A DNA stretch of 64,000 bases from Diospyros lotus (GCF_014633365.1 NC_068345.1:10052058-10116057), one strand, 5' to 3'; shown: positions 1 through 11,288, numbered from the stretch's first letter. A program made the numbers and translations. Notes: generated by a model not told the origin, from the sequence alone.

Positions 1-2460
1 AGTGCCCACAAGACACTCTGACACCCATTTGCATCCTTTGTCCTTTTTGTTAAGAAAAAATACCAGGTGATTTTGTGTTAACTTTCGCCAACTCAACGCC
101 CTTACCATTAAAAACAAATTCCCTATCCCTATCATTGAAGAGCTTCTTAATGAGTTGACCAGAAGCCACTATTTTTTTTCTAAACTGGACCTTAGGACAT
201 GGTATCATCAAATTCGGATGAGGCCGTTGATATACCAAAGATTACTTTTAGAACTCATCAAGGCTTTTATGAATTCACAGTTATGCCCTTTGGATGAACT
301 AATGCCCCTGTTACCTTCCAAGCTCTAATGAATCAAATTTTCAGCCCATATTTGAGGAAATTTGTACTTGTATTTTTTGATGATATCCTCATATATAACC
401 CCACCTTTGACCAGCACTTAGCCCACCTACTTGGGGTTGACAGGGTATTATAGACAATTCATACAAAATTATGGGGTGATAAGCAAACCTTTGATTGAAT
501 TGCTCAAGGAGGACAATTTTCATTGGAATCCTAGGGTAGAGGCTACTTTCCTATCATTGAAAAGAGCTACGACTCAAGCTTCCATCTTGGCTTTACCTAA
601 TTTTGCTAAGCCATTTGTACTAGGGACTGATGCTTGTGATACAGGAGTGGGAGCCATATTGATGCAAGAGGGGAGACCACTAGCCTATATTAGTCAAGCT
701 CTGGCCTCGAAGCACTTGGGACTCAGTGTTTATGACAGTGAGTTAATTGCAGTGTTGGTAGGTGTGGATAAATTGAGGCACTACTTAGAGGGAAATCAAT
801 TTATCATCGAAACTAAACATGAAAGCCTCAAGTTCTTGTTACAACAGAGGCTACACACAGTTATAGAATAAGGGAAAGTCTAAACTGCTAGGCTTGGACT
901 ACATAATTCAGTATTGGAAGGGAAAGGAGAATGTGATGGCTGATACTCTCTCTAGGACAGAAGAAACAAGAAATTGTTAGGCCATTACTGCAGTTGTACC
1001 AGATTGGGTGAAAGATATATCTACGAGCTATGAAATGACTGGTTGGGTGAAGAATCTCTTGGCTCAAGTAGCAATTCAACCAGCTAGTAAACCTAGTTAT
1101 ACACTATCTACTGGCTTAATCAGGTTTAAGGGTAGATTGGTGGTTGGGAATAATGAGCCAAATAAAGGACCAGATCTTGCAGTCCTTACACAACTCTCCT
1201 TTGGGGGGACATTCAGGCCTAAGAGCAACCTACCACAAGGTGAGGCAACTATTATTTTGGCCCAGCCTTAAGAAGGATGTGACCGCTTTTGTGTTGTCAC
1301 GTGCAGTTTATCAGCGTGGCAAACATGAGCAGGTCACCTACCCCAGTTTACTGCAGCTATTGGATATACCTGAGCAGGCTTGGGTGGGAATCTGTATGGA
1401 TTTTTCAGAGGGATTGTCCAAGTCAGAAGGTAGAGATGTTATTTTGGTGGTGGTCAACAGGCTTACAAAGTTTGCTCATTTTTTGAGCTTGACTCACCCT
1501 TTCACAATCCAAGAGGTTGCTTGAATATTTTTGGACTTTGTTGTCGAATTACATGGGGTTCCGCAATCTACAGTATCTAACAAGGATAAGATCTTTAATA
1601 GTGTTTTTTGGCAAGAACTGTTAAAAAGTGTGGGGGTTGGATTACACATGTCCACAATCTACCATCCAGAGATTGATGAACAAACGGAGAGGGTAAATCT
1701 GTGCTTGGAAGTCTATTTACAGTACATTATGTTTTTCAAATCTAAAAAGCTGGAATAAGTGATTATCCTTAGCTCAATGGTGGTACAATTCCAGCTATCA
1801 TAGTTCCTTAAAAAGGACCCTTTTGAGGCTCTATTTGGGTACAAACCCGCTTTTTTACCTATTGTGATGAATTACCCTAATTCAGTGGCTATGGTTGATC
1901 AATACCTGCAGCAACGGCAGGACACGTTGACACTGATTGAGGAGGAGTTGGCCACATCCCAAAATCGTATGAAGCAGTGTGCTGACAGAAGGAGAAGCGA
2001 AAGAGTATTTGATGTGGGTGATATGGTTTACCTGAGGGTGAAACGTTTTCAGCAGCATTAATTTTCTCATTCCCCTGCCTCTAAATTGAGTCCTAAATAC
2101 TATGGGCCTTTTCTAGCTGTGGCCAAGGTTGGGGAGGTGGCCTATCATTTGCAGCTGCCAGCTGATGTGAATATCCATCCTGTTTTCCACATATCCTTGC
2201 TAAAAACATCAGTGGGACCTAATGAAGCCGCCAGCACTAATCTTCCTCCAACAGATGAAGATCTTGCGATGGAAATGGAGCCCTTAGTCGTCCTGGAGAA
2301 ACGGTTGATTTATCAGAATACACTCCCATTACCCAAGTTTTGGTGCGGTGGTCTCATTTGCATCCAGACCACACCACTTGGGGATTGTCAGACGGACTTA
2401 AGCAATTTCCAAGGGCGGCCTAGCTATTGTGATTTCTTTGGGACAAGAAATATTTTAAAG
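1..2460 (+). pseudogene. Chromovirus pol remnant (RT, RNase H, integrase, chromodomain)
   Basis: The polyprotein would reverse transcribe and integrate the element. RT motifs are readable across shifted frames: THQGFYEF near 250-275, and the active-site FFDDILIY at 373-396. After that the frame shifts, and the sequence jumps to LTGYYRQF (about 434), so roughly 150 bp of RT appear deleted. RNase H follows (GTDACDTGVGAILM about 625-665; KGENVMADTLSR-type end about 925-960). The integrase zinc finger has its histidines, but both cysteines are replaced (VLSRAVYQRG, about 1290-1320). In the integrase core, D is present in MDFSEG (about 1396), the second acidic position reads SNKD instead of SDRD (about 1578), and E is present in QTERVN (about 1681). 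The tail (about 2090-2450) carries PKYYGPF and HPVFHISLL, then a frameshifted chromodomain-like end. Confidence 0.85.
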
Positions 2461-2468
2461 AGGGGGAA

Positions 2469-2705
2469 TGCCACGACCCTAGGGTTATAACAGTAATTAC
2501 AGCTTATTGCAATTACTACATTGTACCTTGCTGTAATATTTTTGCTGCTATTACGACTTGTACCTTTCAGTTACAGTTACAACTGTAAGCTAGAAGGCCT
2601 ACAAATAGGCTACTACTTGGAGGATGGGAATTGGTTGTGAAATAATAGAATTCTCTCTCAAAAAACTTCTCTCTTCCTCTTTCTCTCCATTATTTCTGTT
2701 CTCCC

Positions 2706-2738
<33 letters not shown>

Positions 2739-2792
2739 TTCTTGATTTCTTCCTAAATACCTGAAGACTAGGTCAGGTCTAGGAACCTGACA
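2469..2792 (+). repeat. 3' LTR of the chromovirus
   Basis: Begins TGCCACGACCC directly after the purine tract AAAGAGGGGGAA and ends CCTGACA. About 324 bp. Includes a pyrimidine leader with a (CT)n run at about 2701-2740. The partner LTR is outside the window, so no target duplication can be tested. Confidence 0.7.
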
Positions 2793-2995
2793 CTTGGTTA
2801 GTATAAGGCGTTGTTGATGATAATGCTCTATACTTAAGATTTAATGGTTTCTTTGTTAGATTAGTTGTATTTATCAATATTTTTGAATGAGTTATTATTA
2901 TGGATTGGATAATATTTCATATTAGATTAGTGATACTGTTTCAATGTTTTCAGTGCTTTATGATTATTATGTGTATGAATACTATTAATCAAAAT
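2793..2995. other. AT-rich spacer, no gene seen
   Basis: Lies between the chromovirus LTR and the Au SINE. No coding or repeat signature was recognised. Confidence 0.5.
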
Positions 2996-3009
2996 TTTTC
3001 CTGTATCCA

Positions 3010-3179
3010 AAGGTGAGCCTTGGGCAACAGTAAGGTTGCTCCATCGTGACCTAGTGGTCACAGGTTGTAAGTCATGAAATAGCCTTTTTATTTAAGAGTC
3101 TGCGTACAATTGACCTTCCCAAGAGTCTGCCATGTGGGAGCCTTAATGCACTAGGTTCATCTTTTAATTTTTTTTGTTA
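3010..3179 (+). mobile_element. Au-type SINE with 14-bp target site duplication
   Basis: The tRNA-like head GAGCCTTGGGCAACAGTAAG (box A region, from about 3014) and GGTCACAGGTTGTAAGTC (degenerate box B) match the plant Au SINE family. So does the downstream GTCTGCGTACAATTGACC and the GGGAGCCTTAATGCACTAGG end, followed by a T-rich tail. Identical 14-bp copies of TTTTCCTGTATCCA flank it at 2996-3009 and 3180-3193, the mark of target-primed reverse transcription. Such elements are copied by pol III and mobilised by LINE machinery. Several substitutions show it is not recent. Confidence 0.88.
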
Positions 3180-3280
3180 TTTTCCTGTATCCATATATAT
3201 GTATTTATATTTAAATTTGACATATATCATCTATTTCTTTTCCCAATTTTGTACACAATTTCAAATCCTTCTTAGGTTTT

Positions 3281-3592
3281 TGACAGGTACCCATAATATT
3301 TCCCTACCAAAGACCTAAGAAATAAGGGCAGAATAAAGATATTGAAATGGAGTAGGCAAGTGGTGCATGTGCAGCCAACAAATTCAATTAAGGGGTAGAA
3401 TGGGAAGAGCAAAGAGGGGGAGGCATGTGAGGGCAATAGATTCCTTTAAATAGAGAAGCAAATAGAGTAAAAGGCAGGGAATTTTCTGGTGAATATAGAG
3501 GGAGAGCGTGGACCTCTCGAAAGTCCACTTTCTTTTCTTTTCATTTTGTTAATTTTCAGCTTGTAGTTCCTTCGATTATCAATGTCCTAACA
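3281..3592 (+). repeat. 5' LTR of the TR-GAG element
   Basis: Starts TGACAGGTACCC and ends GTCCTAACA. Contains a TATA-like CCTTTAAATAGAG at about 3441 and an AG-rich leader. Its partner is 4519-4828. Confidence 0.9.
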
Positions 3593-3594
3593 TT

Positions 3595-3606
3595 TGGTAT
3601 CAGAGT
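3595..3606 (+). promoter_or_regulatory. Primer binding site (initiator tRNA-Met type)
   Basis: TGGTATCAGAGT sits two bases after the 5' LTR. It matches the plant consensus TGGTATCAGAGC except at the last base, the site where tRNA-iMet primes minus-strand DNA. Confidence 0.85.
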
Positions 3607-3613
3607 GTGATCC

Positions 3614-4440
3614 ATGGGGGTATCGAAGAGGGTGGGCGAGCTAGAGCGGAGGTTGGAAACTTACCAGCAACAAATGGAAGGGAGGATGGATGTTCTGCAA
3701 GCGGGAATGGACTCGCTAAAGAACGAGTTCCAGAGGATGCAAGGAATAGAAAAGAGTTTAGCAACGGTGCTGGAGCAATTTAACCTGCTGGCGGAGAAGT
3801 GGGGAGAGCGGGAGAGGGGACGAAAAGGGAAACGGGGCAAGGAGGACGTACCAGCGGACTCATCCTTTGCTTTGGGAGGTTCACCAGCACAGGACGATCA
3901 TAGACGTGAGGTCGGAACGGAGCACGAAGCTTTTAGGAGGTAAGATGGTAGAAGTCGGCAACTAGAGATGCCGATCTTCGAAGGGGGCTATCCTGATGGG
4001 TGGATTTTCAGGGCCGAGAGATACTTCTCGGTGAATGGGTTGATGGAGGCTGAGAAGATGGATACAGCAGCTCTCTGTTTCGATGGGCCTGCACTCGCCT
4101 GGTTTCAATGGGAACAAAGGCGACATAGAGTCAGGAGTTGGGAAGAGTTGAAGATCCATCTATGTAGACGATTCTGGTCTTCGCAGGAGGGATCAATGGA
4201 GGAGAGGCTCTTGGCCCTCAGGCAGGATGAATCCATGCGGGAATACCGCCTCTTCTTTGAGACTTTGGCGGCTCCGGTGGACGAAGCTTCAGAGGCCATA
4301 CTGGAGGGCCTCTTTGTTAACGGGTTGCAGCCATAAATTAGGGCAGAGGTTAGGGTGTTATAGCCATTGGGTCTAACGCAAATCATGGAGACAGTCCAAT
4401 GAATTGAAGAGAAAATTCACATACTCCAAGCCCAAGTTGG
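3614..4440 (+). pseudogene. Ty3/gypsy gag with in-frame stops
   Basis: This is one reading frame with stops. The N-terminal part (3614-3943) is a heptad-rich, charged segment (GVSKRVGELERRLETYQQQM), likely coiled coil. After an in-frame TAA (3941-3943) the frame reads RQLEMPIFEGGYPDGWIFRAE, then ALAWFQWEQRR and EELKIHLCRRF, the retrotransposon gag capsid core. A second TAA (4334-4336) sits where relatives usually have Glu in NGLQPEIRAEV, and further stops follow in the residual frame. In a live element Gag would form the particle that packages RNA. No zinc knuckle or protease follows, consistent with a gag-only element. Confidence 0.85.
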
Positions 4441-4518
4441 TCCTGGACCACCTGTGAACCCTACAACAGTTCCATGTTCTTCACCTTGGGGACAAGGTGA
4501 GTTCCATGGGGGGAGTAT

Positions 4519-4828
4519 TGATAGGCGCCCAGAATATTTCCCTACCAAAGACCTAAGAAATAAGGGCAGAATAGAGATATTGAAATGGAGAAGGCAAGTG
4601 GTGCATGTGCAGTCAACAAATTCAGTTAAGGGGTAGAATGGGAAGAGCAAAGAGGGGGAGGCATGTGAGGGCAATAGATTCCTTTAAATAGAGAAGCAAA
4701 TAGAGTAAAAGGCAGGAGTTTCTGGTGAATATAGAGGGAGAGCGTGGACCTCTCGAAAGTCCACTTTCTTTTCTTTTCATTTTGTTAATTTTCAGCTTGT
4801 AGTTCCTTCGATTGTCAGTGTCCTAACA
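4519..4828 (+). repeat. 3' LTR of the TR-GAG element
   Basis: Starts TGATAGGCGCCC just after the polypurine tract (ATGGGGGGAGTAT, about 4507-4518) and ends GTCCTAACA, followed by the TSD copy GTTTT. Confidence 0.9.
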
Positions 4829-4833
4829 GTTTT

Positions 4834-7364
4834 ACCTTATCCTTAAATGCTACACTCTTTTCTTCACCTTTTACATATAATAATAATAAAAAAAAGAAAC
4901 GCAAGGAGAGGAAGAAGTAGATCTGTATGTTGAATCAAGTTTTGGTTCTCTTCCTTTCCTGTGATGATTTTAGTTTACTCTTCCATTTCCGCAATCATTT
5001 AATAATCATCATTTTCATTAAGGTGACCCTTCAGATACTATACTGTGTGTGAAGGTTATAGGATCAATGATTGCCTTGAATACTTTGCAGATGTAGGATT
5101 CTTGAAATATTTGGAGGTTAATAATATAAACAAATTCATTTCAAAACAGAAATGGCATTGCTACCGAAGATCAATGGTATCTGACCTTTAGCTAAGCATG
5201 TCAAGTATAGATACTGAAGTGTGCATTGCTTATTTACGTGTGAGACATGAGTTGTTTACACATGGAACACCTTACTGCTTTGAAAAAAAATATCCTGGAG
5301 TTCCCAATGTTTTAAGGGAGGACAAAGTGGATTTGCACCTACCCCCTTTAACTCTTGTAATTTCATAAATTATAAATTCTCAGAACTTAGAAAGTAGTAG
5401 CTAAATGTAAGTAGTTGAGATAGGGTTGCCCCAAGATGAATGTGTAGTTGAAATGTGTTTTGCTAGGAGAGGTAGGGCGAGAGATGAATGAACTGACTAG
5501 ATGATAGAGGTACTACTTACTAAGATAAGAGGGGAGAAATAGATATTTAACAAAGACAAGTGCTCCAACCAAAAAAGTGACGACACTGTCCACACTCAGG
5601 GAAATCATTAGTATGTTGCTCCACCAAAATTTATAGACATCAGTGAAGTGGCTGGATCCAAATGATCCATCAACTGATCTAAGTAGTTGAGAAAATTCTT
5701 AATTCACTTTAGGTTCTTGTCCCTCTTTTCATGTGGGTGCCTTTGTAGGTGGGTGGTTGTGGTAGCAGATGGGGGTTGCCAGGCAGGAGGCATGCCCCCA
5801 TCTGAAAGATTCACTCTGCCTCAGATTCTTCAGGTGTTTGGTTATAGTGTCATCACTGGTGGATATTAGGCCATGCCACTAGTAAATCCCATTCTTGCAT
5901 ACCAGTATGGTTTCCTGTTTTGCTTCAAGACTTTATATTGCACTGTGTGTGGAAAAACTTTGGTAGACTTTATTTGGTAATTAATAATTTAGAGCTAATA
6001 TAGTTGAGAAACCTGATCATTATTTGTAACTTGCAGAGTATTCGTCACTTTCTCCTCAAATATCCTGGATTATCCATGCCAATGGTGAGATATGGAAGCA
6101 TAAAGACGACGATGAGTTGCACCCTGAATATATTGGAATAATTCGTCAAGATCATTTCAAGTAACACAAAGATGCATCAGTTCTTCTCAAAAGCCTAATG
6201 CAGGCTGTGGAAGCTGGTGCCTAGGAGCAACACATGAAGTACTCAAAAAAGTGATTGGGGGATTGGTGCTTCAAGTTTGCAGATCCACTTCAGTTCATCA
6301 CTTTAGCAGGTTGAGGGTCACTGTTGATTTCGCGTGCCAATTTTTTTAATGGTAATCTTTTTGGAGTTCTAGTATTTTGCTGCTTTTTTTCTTTCTTTTT
6401 TATTATTTTTATTTTTTGGTGGGTTGGTTTAATGTACTAGTAGTGTAAATGTCTTTAACTTATTCTTTATGGTTTTGCATCACTGCATGCCATATAGGTT
6501 CATCTGTATTATTTGTACAAACCAGGCGGCATGAGGACTGTAAGAATTATCAGACCCCTTTTGCTTTTCAGTGAAGAGCAATAGCATTGTGCTATTTTAA
6601 ATTAGATTACCATTCAACCAGCAAACATCCCTCTCTCTCGCTTAATGTGCTTTCCATCACCAGCCTTGTTCTGTGAAAGGTGATTTCCATTGCGGGCGGC
6701 CTTCGCTTTCTTTAAATAAACTTCCTTTTTTTTTTTTTATTGTATTCCGCATAATGTTTCCTGCAAATGCAATGTGAATAAATGGCCGCAAAAGGGTAGC
6801 GTGGGGATGGTATTTTATGCGTGTGTACGAGTAGCATAGCATTTTTGCCACGTTGGATGAGAGACCACACACGCCAGGCAATTTTAGGTGTCAGTGTCAC
6901 CAACCAACCAACCAACCATTTATAGCAGTTATAGCACTGGCTCCAGACCATCTGCCTAGTCGACCTAGCACTTGCTCCAGACCATTTGTAGCAGTTATAG
7001 CATTTTTGCCATTAATTTAGACTTGGCTTCAGCAAGTGAGTATTTTTTTGCACCATAATTTATATTAAAAATTGCCCTTGTTGGGTGTGGGTCTTAGCTC
7101 CTCCGCCATTGAATTGCTAAGATCAGCTGACCATAGAGGACAAAGAAGGGCACTCTTCAAGCTCATTGGGTTTATAGTGAGGTATTTTATTTCAAAGACT
7201 TTGTAAATAATGCCATTTTTATGTATACTGGAGATCTCATGGCTTTGGTTATGTGTTTATGCGTTTAGGGTATTGCCGAATTATTATTGTGTCGTATGCC
7301 ATGAAATCAAATATTTGCTATTTGTTTAATATAGGTTGAAAATTTGGCTCTTTTTTTATACATC

Positions 7365-7413
<49 letters not shown>

Positions 7414-8430
7414 TGTGTTAGCTTATACACAATCTTCATATATGCCTTTATATTATAAAGGAGTTCAGAAGAAATGTTTAAAAGTTAATGTCTACTTTTC
7501 GAAGATTTTTAAGTAGAGATATAAAAACTCTACTTTATAAGCACTCTTTTGACAAGAGAATGTTTTTTAGGCAAACCACACTGGAGGGGTGTGTAAGCCT
7601 ATAAAATAAGCTCACTTTACAGATTTTTCCATTTCTTTTTTATAAATAATTGGGATATATTATTTATTTAATAATAATGTTTAAAGTTAATACTATTTTT
7701 ATAATAAAAAAAAAGAAGAAGAGAAGAAACCTCTTCATATTTAAGCTGCTAGTAGAAAATAGTCAATAGATATTAATAACACAAATATATAGCCACACCA
7801 AACATGCATATATGTTTCTTGCTACGAGTTTAGAAAGCTAATAATTTATTTTTTTTATAATAATTTAAATTTAACATCAAATACAATTCATTTGAGCTCT
7901 TAACTTAAAAGGAGGGAGTTTTGAAAAGCAGAAATGCAAAAATCATAAGATCCTTAAATGCTAAAAACAAATCATATTATGTCCATCCAAATCATAAAAA
8001 ACTTATCCCATTATATATAAAATTGAAGTGTTTTTGAGTTTTGTGATCCTCAATATTAAAATATTGCCAGTGGATCACATGACACGCTTCTATCATATAT
8101 CATACTTTGATCCTAAGATCCCCAAAACCCTCAATTCAGTGGGAAACAGGAAAGGAGAGAGGACGTGGTCTTGGTGTTTGGTTGCGGCGCGTTAGGTTAG
8201 GTAGAAACTAGAAATAGAAGTATACTTTTTGACCCAGGCGCTTGCCGTGGGCTGCGGGAAAGAAGCGGTCTTCCTCTTCCACACCCCCCAAATGATCACA
8301 ATCCTTCTGTAACATACTCCTATCCTAGTAAATTTTTTGAGGAAAACAAAGATTAAGAAGATATTGGAGAAAGATTTGTGATACTTCAACAGAACATTCA
8401 AAAATCAAAATACATTTCATTTCCCAGACA
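4834..8430. other. Intergenic region, no confident gene
   Basis: About 3.6 kb of AT-rich sequence downstream of the first kinase gene. No long frame resembling a known protein was found. A short stretch near 6036-6290 begins after an acceptor-like TTGCAG and reads HANGEIWKHKDDDELHPEY with scattered stops; it could be an exon relic, but I recognise no family. Other contents are a (CCAA)n run near 6900, a partial duplication around 6915-7005 (GCAGTTATAGCA plus CTCCAGACCAT twice) and an (ATT)n array. Confidence 0.4.
7368..7413. repeat. (ATT)n microsatellite
   Basis: About 15 uninterrupted trinucleotide units. Confidence 0.95.
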
Positions 8431-8431
8431 A

Positions 8432-8742
8432 AACCAAGGCCACAATGTGAGAACAGGAACAGGAAGACAAATATTCTGAAACCATATTTTAGGATCATAT
8501 CTCCTGATCCGGGAAAAAGAAGAATGATTTAAGAATTAAGCGTCTTATTGATGATTACAATTCCTCTGATGAATATGACTGGACTGGACGTGTGGCAAAA
8601 GAGCCCCACATGATAATTACAATTACAATTACAAGATGCAGTGAGAGCCAAATTATTATGCACAGCATATGGATAGAACAAGACTTGCCACTTCCAGTTT
8701 TATCCCGTCCAACCAGGTTGTGCATTAGGGAAAGACGAGCTT
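8432..8742 (-). other. 3' flank of kinase gene 1, homologous to the 3' flank of gene 2
   Basis: CCACAATGTGAGA, GATAATTACAATTACAATTA and AACAAGACTTGCCACTTCCA recur in order, with substitutions and small indels, at about 19062-19472 downstream of the second kinase. The duplicated unit therefore extended past the stop codons. This flank is visibly more diverged than the coding regions. Confidence 0.75.
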
Positions 8743-11250
8743 TCAATTTTGCTCGGATTGTATAAGGGAAGAAGATGCCCTCTCTACATTCCTTCCAGAA
8801 ATGAACGATGAGATTCCTGGAGTCTGCACAGATGATGATGAAGGATCTGGGGCCGAAGCTGCCAAGGTAGAGAGACCACTAGCATTGCTGCTTAAATTCA
8901 CGCTTGTCCCTCCAACTGAACCTTCAGCTGCCGCCTTAGGGACCGGTGGCTTTTCAATCTCAGCAACCCCTTCTAACATCTGTACCACTTTCCCCATCAT
9001 CGGCCTCTGAGATGGCTGCTCCTGGATACACCAAAAGCTTACCTGAATTGCCCTAATTATTTGTTCCATATCCACCTCATGTTCTGAAAGCCTTTTGTCA
9101 ACAATTAGGTGCAAGTTACCCTTTTCAAACTGTTCATAAGCCCAAAGAGAGAACTTTTTCCCATTTGTTTCTGCAGACACCCAAAAATTCCTTCTCCCAC
9201 TCACTATTTCCAGCAAGACCATGCCATAGCTGTAAACATCAGATTTTGAAGTTATTGGCAGGTTTGCAAGCCATTCTGGTGCCAGGTACCCTCTGGTACC
9301 CCTAACACTTGTCAACGTGCGGTACCTATGGTCCTTGGGATTAATGAGCTTTGCGAGACCAAAGTCTGAGACTTTGGCATTATAATTCTCATCCAAGAGA
9401 ATGTTTTCAGGCTTTATGTCACAGTGGACGATGCAGTCTCGACACTCCTCGTGTAGGTAAGTTATACCTCTTGCAGTCCCTAGGGCAACATTAAACCTAT
9501 ACGCCCAATTCAACCATTTTCCAGACTGGTCTTCATCTTCTGGTGTGAAGAGGAAATTATCCAGGGATCCATTTTTCATGAACTCATATACCAGAAGCCT
9601 GTGGCGCCCTTCAGAGCAAAACCCTATCAATCTAACCAGATTCAGATGGTGAGTGCTACTTATAGTTGCAACCTCCATCCTAAACTGTCTCTCCCCCTGC
9701 TCAATCCCCTCCAGTTGCTTCACTGCAACAACAGTTTTATTAGCAAGAACGCCTCTGTAAACAGCCCCAAATCCTCCAGCTCCAAGCTTCTCCTTGAAAC
9801 CTTTTGTGGCACCCAGTAATTCCTTGTACGAGAACTGAACTGGAGCACCAGAGGCGTACTCAAGAAGAGCATATTGAGCAGAAAGAGATCCAAATTTGGG
9901 GCTATTCCTACAGCACCACAACCATAAACCTCCCTCAAACATGATCAAACCCAAAATGGTGCCTAAAACCACAAGTGCAACAATCCATCCATGCAACCTC
10001 CAGCCATCGCCTTTTCTGCCTCTCAGTGAAGATGGGGGAGGATTAGGCGCTAGAGGTGCACAAACCTTCACATATGAAGTGCTGGGAAGTGCAGGTGACT
10101 GGTACCCACTAATATAACTAGTGCTTTTTATGTAACACAACCCTGACCCATCCGACAATGAGGTGGAAGCAACACAAGAGGTACCCGAAAGACAATTCCC
10201 CTTACAAGCGGATATACCAACAAAGAAAACCTCATCAATCAACTCAGGAGGGTATGTCAACAAGAAAGAATGCTCTAACTGCAACATAGTTGCACTCCCT
10301 GAACAATCCTTAATCTCTACCTTCCTCTTACACCCTTTCCTACTGTCCTTGGGATCATTTGGCTCGAAATTTTCTGAAGGACAACCACATACGGGGTTTG
10401 AATCACTGTAGCTACAAATACCATAGTTGCCACAGTAGCCAAAAACTCGGCATTGATCGCTAACAGCTGCCCACCTCACTGTGACGGTTCCACTGCCCTT
10501 TTGAGAGCTGTAAATCCTCAAATTCCCATCATTGTCCAACCTCAGAAACCTAAGCATATCACCTGCTTCAGCATAATCACTGCTATAAGCCACAATCACA
10601 GATGTTGAAAAAGACGGGTCAGAGATTGATAATATGCCAATTGATTGAAATCCCAAGGTGGGAGATGTCACGTTGGCGTTGACCGACGAATTCAAGCTCG
10701 AATTCCAGTACACAATGGTGCTGTTCCAACTTAGGGTTAGGTTTCCAGACTTAAGAAGGGTAAAAGAGTAAGGCCCAGATCGCAATTCTTTGCCAACGGT
10801 GAGGTTTTGGTTGGGCAAAATGGCGTCAGTAGGGTTATCAAAGGTGGACCAGACGGCAAGAGTGCCGTTCCGGAGAACGAAGTTACCCGAGTCATCTAGG
10901 GAGGCGGCGGAGACGCCGCGGCCGGCGGTGTTGGACTGCCAGACGACGGCGCCGGAGGACCCGTTGGCGAGGTGCAGGTTGCCGTCGGCGAGGAAGCGGA
11001 GGGTGGCGGTGGAGTCGGCGGTGCCATTATCGCCCCCGGCCTTCCAGACGGGAACGCCGCCGTAGGTGATGGCGGCGAAGAAAGCGGTGCCGTCAGGGAT
11101 GAAGCCGAGAGAGAAGACGTTATTTGGGGAAGCCCATGTCTGGTTAGGGTTGGAGGCGGAGAGAGATGATCCTGGCGAAATATCCGCCGCTGAGACAACC
11201 ATCAAGAAGAGAAAGAAGGCGAATATCATGGTTGACAGCGATGGCTTCAT
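8743..11250 (-). CDS. G-type lectin S-receptor-like Ser/Thr kinase, copy 1 (835 aa)
   Basis: Intronless plasma-membrane receptor kinase of the type of Arabidopsis At1g34300; ligand unknown. Residues 1-21 are a signal peptide. A bulb-type lectin domain (about 25-150) with many N-x-S/T sites follows, then an S-locus-glycoprotein/EGF-like cysteine region (about 267-308), a PAN/apple-like region (about 316-397), one membrane helix (about 421-445) and a kinase domain (about 484-760). Kinase residues look intact: glycine loop GAGGFG 490-495, Lys511, Glu526, HCDIKPEN 609-616 with catalytic Asp611, and DFG 629-631. The residue before Asp611 is Cys, so this is a non-RD kinase, a class often linked to immune receptors. 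The C-terminal tail (about 770-835) is Ser/Ala-rich. The start ATG (11248-11250) precedes a good signal peptide. Copy 2 lies 8.2 kb further right in the same orientation. Confidence 0.95.
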   Translation of the reverse strand: MKPSLSTMIFAFFLFLMVVSAADISPGSSLSASNPNQTWASPNNVFSLGFIPDGTAFFAAITYGGVPVWKAGGDNGTADSTATLRFLADGNLHLANGSSGAVVWQSNTAGRGVSAASLDDSGNFVLRNGTLAVWSTFDNPTDAILPNQNLTVGKELRSGPYSFTLLKSGNLTLSWNSTIVYWNSSLNSSVNANVTSPTLGFQSIGILSISDPSFSTSVIVAYSSDYAEAGDMLRFLRLDNDGNLRIYSSQKGSGTVTVRWAAVSDQCRVFGYCGNYGICSYSDSNPVCGCPSENFEPNDPKDSRKGCKRKVEIKDCSGSATMLQLEHSFLLTYPPELIDEVFFVGISACKGNCLSGTSCVASTSLSDGSGLCYIKSTSYISGYQSPALPSTSYVKVCAPLAPNPPPSSLRGRKGDGWRLHGWIVALVVLGTILGLIMFEGGLWLWCCRNSPKFGSLSAQYALLEYASGAPVQFSYKELLGATKGFKEKLGAGGFGAVYRGVLANKTVVAVKQLEGIEQGERQFRMEVATISSTHHLNLVRLIGFCSEGRHRLLVYEFMKNGSLDNFLFTPEDEDQSGKWLNWAYRFNVALGTARGITYLHEECRDCIVHCDIKPENILLDENYNAKVSDFGLAKLINPKDHRYRTLTSVRGTRGYLAPEWLANLPITSKSDVYSYGMVLLEIVSGRRNFWVSAETNGKKFSLWAYEQFEKGNLHLIVDKRLSEHEVDMEQIIRAIQVSFWCIQEQPSQRPMMGKVVQMLEGVAEIEKPPVPKAAAEGSVGGTSVNLSSNASGLSTLAASAPDPSSSSVQTPGISSFISGRNVERASSSLIQSEQN

Positions 11251-11288
11251 TTTCTTCTCTCTTTTTCTCTGTCTGTCTGTCTCTCTCA

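Larger units (their letters stand above)
1..2792 (+). mobile_element. Truncated Ty3/gypsy chromovirus, 3' part with LTR
   Basis: RT, RNase H, integrase and a chromodomain-like tail follow in order and end at a purine-rich tract (about 2455-2468) and an LTR. The 5' half lies beyond the window. Pol order RT-RNH-IN plus a C-terminal chromodomain-like segment is the chromovirus arrangement. The short LTR fits a Reina-like lineage better than a Tekay/Del-like one, but this is inferred. Many frameshifts and stops show the copy is dead. Confidence 0.85.
3281..4828 (+). mobile_element. TR-GAG-type non-autonomous Ty3/gypsy element, complete, TSD GTTTT
   Basis: Two LTRs of about 312 and 310 bp bracket a primer binding site, a gag region and a polypurine tract, with no pol. 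The 5-bp duplication GTTTT at 3276-3280 and 4829-4833 shows a complete insertion of about 1.55 kb. By eye the LTRs differ at about 11 sites plus one 2-base indel, about 96% identity. Gag-only LTR elements are a described plant class (TR-GAG); this assignment rests on structure. Mobilisation would need pol supplied in trans. Confidence 0.9.

Noticed and set aside
5687..5869. 60-aa plus-strand frame
   Set aside because: Short, no recognisable family, and no supporting exon structure.
6036..6290. Exon-like stretch after a TTGCAG acceptor
   Set aside because: Stops in every frame and no family recognised, so not called as a pseudogene.
10896..11198. Pro/Ser-rich minus-strand frame of about 100 aa, also in copy 2 at 21629-21934
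   Set aside because: Alternate frame of the GC-rich B-lectin coding region.
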